Assembly: GCA_905233565.1 (NCBI GenBank)
Contig: CAJOCL010000012.1
Location: forward strand, 1 to 61,530
DNA: 61,530 nucleotides
Direction: 5' to 3'
Origin: an uncultured Synergistales bacterium
GTDB taxonomy: Bacteria > Synergistota > Synergistia > Synergistales > Aminobacteriaceae
Under the pieces are notes generated by a model. The model saw only the letters and a list, made by a program, of their open reading frames with translations. It had not been told where the DNA came from and ran no database searches. The translations under genes and the position numbers were made by a program. Position 1 is the first letter of the stretch. Each line of letters opens with the position of its first letter. Below are positions 54,956-61,530 of the stretch, piece after piece.

Positions 54956-57900
54956 TTATTTACGCTTTGAAAAAATCACGAACAGCGCAAGAGCCGTGAA
55001 AATTCCTGAAAATCCGTTACAGCCTGAATTTGCAGGGCCAACACCGTTGTAACTGCCGTCATCATCAGCGTAATCATCATCGTTATAATTCTCTGATGTG
55101 TTACTTTCCTGATTGCTGCCTGAATTATTGCTGTCAGTGCTGCCGTCATTAACCCTGTTTGAAAGAGGAATGCTGAAAAATCCGTCCTCTGTCGTTATTT
55201 CGAGCCTTAAATCATCGCCGTTCTTTATGTTCGAATCTGAAAGGGTGAAAACGGCCTCATACGTGTTATCATCAGGCATAACGTAATAAGTATCGCTGTC
55301 AATGACAACTCCTTCATCACCGCTGACATATTGGACGATCTCAAAAAGAGCGTTTGAAAACTCAAAATCACCGACTGCCTTAACTTCGAGGGTTATCTCC
55401 GTGTCGTCGCTGTCAACGCTGGCGATTGAATATACTCTGCTTGCGTCCTGATATTCGTATTCGTCAGTATCAGTGTCAGTGTCGGCAGCAGCAAAGAGGC
55501 TCGCCTTGACATTTGATTTTTTGACTTTTGCTTTTGCCTCGAAACGTTTAGGCCCCGTGTTCGCTCCCGGCTGTATGGACGGCGAAATGACGAACATTGC
55601 ACAGCCCGTGTTATTACCGCCCGGAATATTTTTACTCCATGCCTCATGGACTTCTGAAATCTCGTTGTCCGGGTCAATCTCAGCCATTAACAAATACTGA
55701 CCGTGATTTATAGTTGCAGGAATTTTGAAATTAAAGTTAGCATATGTCTTGTTTCCCTCACTGCCCTGTTTCCAGCCGTCAAGAGTAATGACAGCTTCGC
55801 CGATTTTCTTGGCCTTTGACGGCGTATTTCTGTCCTTGAAACGCAGATAAGACAATGTAACTTTTACGTTTTCGGCAGGCAGGAAACTAGCGTTATATAC
55901 GGGTATTGAAATCTGATAAGTTTTGCCGGGATTGAGAATTTCATTGTCAAGCATTTTCTTATCATCGCTATTGTCAAGCATTTTCTTATCATCGCTGAGG
56001 TAATACAGAGTTCCGCGCATTGAAGTTGCCCTGAGCTTGTCGGTATTTGCTGCCCATTTTCCGTTTGTGAACGAGAATTTATCAGGCAGGACGAAAGAAG
56101 GATCGGGCTTTTCATTGTAGACGCTTTCGCGCCATAAAATCGGGGCTATTCCGTTTCCGTTCGGCATTAAGTCAACGGCAAAACCGAGAGTTAAAATTCC
56201 CTGAGGATTGGAATAAACCTGCATTTCAGTATTAAAAGCAACGTCCTCAATTTTTCCCGCTAAAGGCTGCTTGAGCGTTGAAGGAGGAACAGAGGGATTT
56301 GAAAATTTAACGTTTATGGTGTCGCCCTTTGTGTAAGTCTTCGTCAAAACTTTCTTGTCAACCCAGTTTCCGCCCCACTGGTGAGTTGTCGTAACCCTTC
56401 CGCCCGTTGAGCCTAAGTCAGCCTTGCCGACCATTACGCTCACGCCGAAACCTCCGTCAATCGTTACATCTCTTGTCGTGCTGTCCCCTGAAGTTATGGA
56501 TTTATCAAGCTTCAGGCTGTATTCAAGACCCGTAGGGCTGAAAGCGCGCGTAATTCTTTCGGATAATATTGCGCTCTTTGCGTCCTTCATTTCCTGAATG
56601 TTATCAAGTTTTGTCGGATAAGAGAACAAATTACCTTCTTCGTGCCTTGCCCTGTAACCCTGATAATTTCCCTGAACAAATGAGGGCTGCTCGCTCATCG
56701 TTACGGTGTAAGACAGCTGGCCGGTTGCGCTTATGTCGACACTTCTGGGCTTGTACCATGAAGGAATCGGCTCAATCGGGTAACGCCATATATGCTGCCT
56801 GACCTGATGAAGCATTAAATTATCTGATTTCCCGGAAGTCATTGAAAGTGTCATCTGCTTAGTGTCAAGCGTTGTTTTCGTACTTTCCTCCAAATCTTTT
56901 CCGAGACGGTGAATATTTCCCGTAACCTGAACGCTGAAACGCGGATTAAATTTCGCGTCATTCGTAGGCAGTAAATCAACGCCCAATGACCACGCTGCAG
57001 CTATATCAGTTTTCATTTCATAAGTTGAAGTGAAGGCCGATGAGATGTCCTGCTTGTCCTGAGTTGTCGTACTCCGCGTGTAATTTACCGTTGTGTCTGG
57101 AACAAAACTTATATTGACCAGTGAAGGCTCTTTGCTTTCATTCCAAGGGACGGGGATATAATCGACATGATAGGGCGGTGAGGGGACTATAGCCGTGAAG
57201 ACTTTCTGATTATCGACGATCCAGTGAATGGGATTTTTGAGCAGGATTCCCGTTTTCGTGAAATCTCCTGCGGCAAGTCCGATCGTTATATTATTATCTC
57301 TCTTCATCTCGAAGATCAGATAATTGTTGAAACTTGATAACGTTCCCTTTTCGTTGAATTTCGGCTGTAAAATTCTGACCCATGCACCGTTTCCGGGTAC
57401 CTCGTAAGAAGCAAAACTTACGGCAATATCTTCACAGGTCTTGTTGGTTTCAGTATTTGAAACTCCCGTGAAAGTCCCTGAAATAATCTGAAATGCCTGA
57501 TCCGTGAATGTATTTTTTTTCAGCGATGATCTGTAAGTGAATATATCAGGGTTAAGATTCCTGTCTTTTACATCAGCGTGGAAAGAGCCGAATTTTGCAG
57601 CCGTTCGGACAAAAGAGGGTTTCAGTTTGTTGCTGAAGTTAAAGATTTCAACCTGTGAACTCCAATCACCGCGCTGCATTTCGTTTTTGCCGATATGCAG
57701 ACGAAAGAATTTTGAAGCCCAAGTTATTGCAAGCACTGCAAGTTCTGATTTGCCGTCTCCGTCAATATCTGCAGGGGCGATTCTCATGTCTCCGATTGAT
57801 GTTACGTCAGCGTACCCCTGTCCCACAAAATAACGCGTCTTCCATGAGCTGTAACTTTTTGTCGTAGAAGTTTTTCTGATTTTGTTTGATTTAGCTGTGC

Positions 57901-58957
57901 TGTCGTACTTGATAATCTCAACATGAAGAGCACCGATCATATTTTTCAGATCGTCATGAATATCTTTAGGCAGGCTTTCATTAAATCCCTTGTAGACTGC
58001 TGCAATCTCGTCAAGCCCGTCACCGTCAAAATCGGCCATAGCTATATCACCGGCAGCCTTATAAAACCATTCATCAAGTATTTTATAACGATTGTGCAGG
58101 CTTGCGGTGTATAATCTTTCGTCCTTGACAGTCTGAACGAAATTAAGTTTTCCTGCGGGTGTCCAATTCAGCGAATATACGTTCAAATCGTAGCCCCATT
58201 TGTTTTTATTGTTTGCAATTACAGCGATGTCGCGCCTTCCCGAACCCGTGAAATTCCCGGCGGCTATGCGCATGAGGTGCCCTGAATCTGACGTACGGTC
58301 AAGATTTATTGACGCTTCATACTTGAAATCTTTGACATCACCGCTCATGCTGAAGAGGTCGATTCTAAAATTGCCGCCGCTCAAAGGGCTATCCCAAGTC
58401 GTTGCGAATGCGAAAATTTCGCGGGGGCTGCCCGGTATGAATATGCCGCTTTTTATTGCGACGACATCAGGATAATTTAACGCGCTGAAGGGCTGTGATT
58501 TTGCGGTGAAGGCGCGTTTTGATGATGTCTTTGAGCCGTCATTCGATACGACATCGGCGTAATACTCAAAAATCCGCTCCATGTTGTTCATCGGCTTTGA
58601 GTAAACGAAAGACGGAGGAAGGGTTGAAGTCTGATAATTCGTTGAGACCGCTACGGGTAAACCGCCCCTGAACCAGCCTGCATTTGTTCCGAAATTGTCA
58701 TCATTTTTGAGCCTGAATGATGATGTCCCGCCGTCAGGACTTATGGTGTATACGTTGTAGCTTGAGACCATTGCATTTGATTCAATGCGGTTGTGAATAA
58801 TCAGCAATGAATCTTTTTTGACGGCTGCACTTTTCCCGGTTACGGCGAAAACGTCATCAACTGACTTTAACGGCCTTCCGCCCAGCTGTGAGGAATGTGC
58901 AGAGCATGAAAGAATCATCACTAATACAAACGATATTAAGTATGAAAACTTTTTCAA
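54956..58957 (-). CDS. Large exported FG-GAP/CARDB protein with Synergist-CTERM tail
   Basis: A 1333-residue surface protein. Signal peptide about 1-23. FG-GAP/VCBS-type Ca-binding loops DFDGDGLDE (near 305) and DIDGDGKSE (near 395) suggest a beta-propeller in the first half. A CARDB-like domain lies at about 1010-1115 (VPVYNASFLPAENVKVTLSY ... GGNNTG). The tail is an acidic linker, then NSGCNG, a hydrophobic segment and KRK, the Synergist-CTERM signal. TTG start with AGGAGG 8 bases upstream. A paralogous fragment lies at 60532-61430. Function unknown; adhesion or ligand binding is possible. Confidence 0.82.
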   Translation of the reverse strand: MKKFSYLISFVLVMILSCSAHSSQLGGRPLKSVDDVFAVTGKSAAVKKDSLLIIHNRIESNAMVSSYNVYTISPDGGTSSFRLKNDDNFGTNAGWFRGGLPVAVSTNYQTSTLPPSFVYSKPMNNMERIFEYYADVVSNDGSKTSSKRAFTAKSQPFSALNYPDVVAIKSGIFIPGSPREIFAFATTWDSPLSGGNFRIDLFSMSGDVKDFKYEASINLDRTSDSGHLMRIAAGNFTGSGRRDIAVIANNKNKWGYDLNVYSLNWTPAGKLNFVQTVKDERLYTASLHNRYKILDEWFYKAAGDIAMADFDGDGLDEIAAVYKGFNESLPKDIHDDLKNMIGALHVEIIKYDSTAKSNKIRKTSTTKSYSSWKTRYFVGQGYADVTSIGDMRIAPADIDGDGKSELAVLAITWASKFFRLHIGKNEMQRGDWSSQVEIFNFSNKLKPSFVRTAAKFGSFHADVKDRNLNPDIFTYRSSLKKNTFTDQAFQIISGTFTGVSNTETNKTCEDIAVSFASYEVPGNGAWVRILQPKFNEKGTLSSFNNYLIFEMKRDNNITIGLAAGDFTKTGILLKNPIHWIVDNQKVFTAIVPSPPYHVDYIPVPWNESKEPSLVNISFVPDTTVNYTRSTTTQDKQDISSAFTSTYEMKTDIAAAWSLGVDLLPTNDAKFNPRFSVQVTGNIHRLGKDLEESTKTTLDTKQMTLSMTSGKSDNLMLHQVRQHIWRYPIEPIPSWYKPRSVDISATGQLSYTVTMSEQPSFVQGNYQGYRARHEEGNLFSYPTKLDNIQEMKDAKSAILSERITRAFSPTGLEYSLKLDKSITSGDSTTRDVTIDGGFGVSVMVGKADLGSTGGRVTTTHQWGGNWVDKKVLTKTYTKGDTINVKFSNPSVPPSTLKQPLAGKIEDVAFNTEMQVYSNPQGILTLGFAVDLMPNGNGIAPILWRESVYNEKPDPSFVLPDKFSFTNGKWAANTDKLRATSMRGTLYYLSDDKKMLDNSDDKKMLDNEILNPGKTYQISIPVYNASFLPAENVKVTLSYLRFKDRNTPSKAKKIGEAVITLDGWKQGSEGNKTYANFNFKIPATINHGQYLLMAEIDPDNEISEVHEAWSKNIPGGNNTGCAMFVISPSIQPGANTGPKRFEAKAKVKKSNVKASLFAAADTDTDTDEYEYQDASRVYSIASVDSDDTEITLEVKAVGDFEFSNALFEIVQYVSGDEGVVIDSDTYYVMPDDNTYEAVFTLSDSNIKNGDDLRLEITTEDGFFSIPLSNRVNDGSTDSNNSGSNQESNTSENYNDDDYADDDGSYNGVGPANSGCNGFSGIFTALALFVIFSKRK
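55943..55996 (-). repeat. 27-bp tandem duplication inside the FG-GAP gene
   Basis: Two identical 27-base units (55943-55969 and 55970-55996) encode a repeated SDDKKMLDN. The paralogue at 60532-61430 has only one equivalent unit, so this is a recent in-frame duplication. Confidence 0.93.
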
Positions 58958-59028
58958 GGCTTAAGCCTCCTATACATTAAGTTTTTAATTATGTTAATTT
59001 TACACCGTTGTAACATCGTTGTATATGA

Positions 59029-59062
59029 AAAAAAAAAGCCCCTGCAAAAAACTGCAGGGGTA
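59029..59062 (-). terminator. Terminator just outside TnpB element 2
   Basis: On the minus strand CCCCTGCA and TGCAGGGG form an 8-bp stem with a six-base loop, followed by ten T. It begins 3 bases beyond the right end of element 2. It is presumably the terminator of the interrupted paralogue, although that gene's 3' coding part is missing between them. Confidence 0.82.
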
Positions 59063-59065
59063 AGT

Positions 59066-60531
59066 GAACCATCACACGACTAAAGTCGCGTGCTTCCAGC
59101 CGTTTTAATAAGCCGGACTGACTTTCCACTATACGGTCTAAACTCAGATTTCACAGCTTACGCCGTAAGCTCCGCATTGAGACTAATTAGCGTGGATAAG
59201 GTGCAGGTGGTTCTCTTGGCACACGAAGGAACTTTTGCCTCCATGTCCAACCTTGACGTTACCGACAAGGATTTTAGAATTTCCCGGATAAAATATCTTG
59301 CTCCTATGTTATAGGATGCCGATAAATCGCAGTGATATTTCTTTCCGCTTTTGAATTTACACAAACTGTAATTTTTCTCATCACGCTCTACTTCGCCGCT
59401 CCCGTCGTAAGCCAATTTTGACGTTCCCCATGCGCAAATCCGGCTGATTCTTTTGCCAAGTCTGTGCATTTTGTTTGCTGCTATTGCTTGAACGGAGCGT
59501 GATTTCCAAAGATGTAATCTTTGTTTCTTGCTCCCACGTTTCTTGCCGTTTAAGTCTAAATACTCAAAAATTACAACATCGGCATTATAAGAAATCACCG
59601 TGTCTATTATAAATTGCGCGGTTAAATTAGCGATGTTCGTGTTAATTCCTTTGGCTCTTGCCCATAATTTCGGAGTTCGTTTTGCTCCGTGCTGCTGCGC
59701 TTTTTTTATGCGGTTAATAGCGTGGTTCAGAGAGTCTTTTTCTCTTGATAAATCTAAAAATTTTCTACCAATGACAGTGCCGTCTGACTTCATTGCGCTG
59801 CATACACAATCGTTATTTATTCCTAAATCTACTCCGATTATTACCTGTTTTTCTATGGATTTTTCTTGAATTTTCACCTCCTCCTCAAACGCAAAATCCA
59901 AATACCAGTTTTTACCGCGTTTTCGTAATGTCGGAACACATTCTTTGCGCGTCCGGCAATGTTTTTGAATATAATTAACATCAGTATTTTTTAATTTTAT
60001 GTTAACCCAATCCCAAGTATTTTTTATGAAAACTTTTAGGCAAGCTGTGTTTGTACCTGTTCTAACAAAACAATTATCGCGGTACATTGCAGGAAAAATT
60101 TTTCCGGCTTTAGGTGTACCCGGCTCTTTCCCTTTTTGCGTTTTAAGCCAGTTCTCATAATTGCTCTTGTAAGAACTTACTTTACCTACAGCTTCAGTAA
60201 TCGCTGCTCTTCGTAAATAACTTGGGAATTTGTAAAAATCTTTCTCAAAATTATATTTAGGATTAGGATTAGAAGCTGTTTTATGAGAAAAAACTTCCAC
60301 AGTTCTTTGTTGTTCTAATGAGGATTTTATTTTTGAAATATGAGTCCATTCCGCCAACACTACTTTGATAAAAAATTTCACAGCCAGCCTATACTGCTCA
60401 ACAGTATTTTTGAAAGCTCCATGAGAAATAGAAATTTTTACTTTATATGTTGACAAAATTTTCATGTTTATAATTCTAACATAAGGCCGACTAACTCATG
60501 ACTAAAGTCACGAGTGTGCGTCGGCAATTTC
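59066..60531 (-). mobile_element. IS200/IS605-type TnpB-only element 2
   Basis: On the minus strand the left end starts at 60531 (GAAATTG...) directly after TTGAT (60532-60536), with a hairpin of 8-bp stem and TTTA loop near 60496-60515. The right end (GGAAGC, hairpin with TTTA loop near 59073-59092, then GATGGTTCAC) stops at 59066. It is 1466 bp with no target duplication or terminal inverted repeats, as usual for the family. It cuts the Synergist-CTERM paralogue. The left boundary is supported by where similarity to the paralogue at 54956-58957 stops. Confidence 0.85.
59158..60465 (-). CDS. tnpB: TnpB-type RNA-guided nuclease, degenerate zinc ribbon (element 2)
   Basis: A 435-residue TnpB with RuvC residues Asp213 (GVDLGI), Glu301 (VIFEYL) and Asp380 (CDLSASYNIGARY). 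The CPxCG zinc-ribbon pairs are missing: the region reads ICAWGTSKLAYDGSGEV then LCKFKSGKKYHCDL, a layout known in one TnpB branch. It is the same length as the TnpB of element 1 but clearly a different branch. ATG at 60465. The stop lies inside the element, about 90 bases before its right end, leaving room for the guide RNA. Confidence 0.9.
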   Translation of the reverse strand: MKILSTYKVKISISHGAFKNTVEQYRLAVKFFIKVVLAEWTHISKIKSSLEQQRTVEVFSHKTASNPNPKYNFEKDFYKFPSYLRRAAITEAVGKVSSYKSNYENWLKTQKGKEPGTPKAGKIFPAMYRDNCFVRTGTNTACLKVFIKNTWDWVNIKLKNTDVNYIQKHCRTRKECVPTLRKRGKNWYLDFAFEEEVKIQEKSIEKQVIIGVDLGINNDCVCSAMKSDGTVIGRKFLDLSREKDSLNHAINRIKKAQQHGAKRTPKLWARAKGINTNIANLTAQFIIDTVISYNADVVIFEYLDLNGKKRGSKKQRLHLWKSRSVQAIAANKMHRLGKRISRICAWGTSKLAYDGSGEVERDEKNYSLCKFKSGKKYHCDLSASYNIGARYFIREILKSLSVTSRLDMEAKVPSCAKRTTCTLSTLISLNAELTA

Positions 60532-61430
60532 ATCAAATAAGTATCGCTGTCGAGGAGATAGGCTGCTTCATCGCCGTTGTCTTTGCTGACGTACTGGACG
60601 ACATCAAATTGGGCGTTGGTGTAATCAAAGTTCCCTATTGCCGTTACTTCAAGTGTTACGCCGTAATCACCGCTTGTGTCTTTAGCTTTTCTGTAAACGT
60701 CTGCGGGCGGGTAATAATTTCCGTCAGCGTCAGCACCGGCAACAACTGCGCCTGCGTCAGCCTTCTTTGCCTTTACGTCAAAACTTGTCGGGGTTTTGGG
60801 CGTAACGTTTGCCGGCTGAACGGCTACCATTGAATAACCTGTGTTGTTTCCGCCGGGAACATCTTTGCTCCATTCCTCGTGAACTTCATCGATCTTGTTC
60901 TCCGGGTCAATACGGGCTATCAGCATGTACTGCCCTGTCTCCAAATTTGAAGGGACGTTCCATGTAAAATTAGCGTAGGTCTTGTTTGTTTCCCTTCCGC
61001 TTGTCCATGCAGTGAGGCTTATGTCAGCACTTCCGATAGGCGTTGCGCCCGAAAAATCGGCAATTTTTCCCTTTTCCCTGTAACGCTTGTAAGCAAGGCT
61101 GACTTTTACATTTGATGCAGGGAGGAAACTGGCGTTATATACGGGGACTGAAACGGTGTAACTTTTTCCCGGTGCCAGTACGTCATTGTCGAGTACCTTG
61201 TCTTTGCTCTGGTTGTCATAATATAGAGTGCCGCGCATTTCCGTTGCACTCAGCATGTCGGGATTGGGAACCCATTTTGTGTTATAGAACGAAAATTTCT
61301 TCGGCAGTACGAAAGAAGGATCGGGCTTTTCCGCGTAAATGCTGCTGCGCCAGAGAAGGGGAGCCGCGCTCATTCCGTTAGGCTGAAGGTCTACGGCAAA
61401 ACCGAGAGTCATTAAGCCCTGCGGATTCAT
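60532..61430 (-). pseudogene. Fragment of a second FG-GAP/CARDB Synergist-CTERM protein gene, cut by TnpB elements
   Basis: About 300 codons align with residues 917-1225 of the protein at 54956-58957: NPQGLMTLGFAVDLQPNG, the CARDB-like VPVYNASFLPASNVKVSLAY, HEEWSKDVPGGNNTG and LDSDTYL. The fragment begins exactly at TTCAT (61426-61430), the target of element 3, and ends exactly at TTGAT, the target of element 2. Its ATG at 61430 is part of the target site and has no ribosome site. The C-terminal part with the sorting tail is absent, and the N-terminal part should lie beyond the window. The reading frame within the fragment is intact, so the breaks look recent. Confidence 0.88.
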
Positions 61431-61530
61431 GAAATTTGCGCAAGGATACTCGCGGCTTTAGCCGTGAGAGGAATTGCGCTTACATTCTCCTTTCTTTCGC
61501 TATATTGATATTTTTTTAGCGAGATATGAT
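61431..61530 (+). mobile_element. Left end of TnpB-type element 3 (partial)
   Basis: Starts after TTCAT (61426-61430) with GAAATTTGCGCAAG and a hairpin of 8-bp stem and TTTA loop at 61449-61468, matching the left ends of elements 1 (TGCGCAAG, CTC) and 2 (GAAATT, hairpin with TTTA). Orientation is plus, so its gene should lie to the right of the window. No coding start was recognised in the 100 bases available. Confidence 0.8.

Noticed and set aside
60468-61430. A complete, separate secreted protein gene
   Set aside because: Its ATG is part of the element target TTCAT, it has no signal peptide or ribosome site, and its last residues are encoded by element 2. It is an internal fragment of a paralogue.
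1-61530. CRISPR array, tRNA or rRNA genes
   Set aside because: No spaced repeats or cloverleaf patterns were noticed in the intergenic gaps by eye; a covariance search was not possible.

Overview
The window looks like a Gram-negative, LPS-making anaerobe of the phylum Synergistota (family Synergistaceae). The strongest clue is that two large exported proteins (52548-54866 and 54956-58957, both minus) end in a Synergist-CTERM-type sorting tail: a short SGCN motif, a hydrophobic segment and a basic end. Kdo genes imply LPS. Two genes for pathways common in amino-acid-fermenting anaerobes are also present (a formyl-THF/cyclodeaminase/FolD set and a K+-dependent-type membrane pyrophosphatase). 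No tRNA, rRNA or CRISPR array was seen.

Layout. 1-99: right end of an IS200/IS605-type TnpB element. 176-5380: dnaX-dnaE. 5453-15039: class II aldolase, then a Kdo/LPS run (kdsA, an aspartokinase homologue with altered active-site motifs, kdsD, kdsB, ELM1-like, GT4) continuing with overlapping genes into cobT, a nicotinamidase, a HAD phosphatase and a DUF308 membrane protein. 15068-17145: exported ankyrin protein and class I aldolase. 17201-19881 (minus): DUF362 ferredoxin protein, RpiR-type regulator, double OB-fold SSB-like protein. 20029-25144: fhs-fchA-folD, ThrE-type exporter, solitary DNA methyltransferase. 25159-27698 (minus): orphan RelB-like antitoxin between duplicated hairpins, then hppA. 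27853-36571: secA, exported unknown, argS, FtsB/DivIC, EF-G-like factor. 36568-37889: a TnpB element inserted exactly at the EF-G stop codon. 37962-41733 (minus): GntP permease, PdxA2-type dehydrogenase and four-carbon acid sugar kinase, a D-threonate-type catabolic operon. 41781-45152 (minus): murD-ftsW-murG. 45257-48682: exported flavodoxin, exported purine nucleoside phosphorylase, and a TPP riboswitch-thiT-cbiA operon. 49123-52442: dcd, nadK, recN, cupin. 52548-61530: Synergist-CTERM surface proteins, one paralogue broken by two TnpB elements.

The main result of the hunt is a family of TnpB-only elements. Four ends or copies are visible: right end at 1-99, full copy 36568-37889, full copy 59066-60531, left end from 61431. 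They share a left end (AAA-rich start, then a TGCGCAAG-like core and CTC), a right end (GAAGC, hairpin, then a TTYAC terminus) and a target of the form TTNAT (TTTAT, TTGAT, TTCAT). Most ends carry an 8-bp hairpin with a TTTA loop. The two TnpB proteins are very different from each other and no tnpA is in view, so different TnpB genes appear to share one set of ends. One insertion replaced the EF-G stop codon without changing the protein; its own TnpB frame has no stop inside the element and runs into the host gene. A Synergist-CTERM paralogue (60532-61430) is bounded exactly by two elements.

Other points: a TPP riboswitch ahead of a cobalamin gene, an aspartokinase-like gene with changed catalytic motifs inside the Kdo run, an orphan antitoxin flanked by 37-bp direct repeats, a nucleoside phosphorylase and a flavodoxin that both carry signal peptides, and a MurG that lacks its usual C-terminal end.
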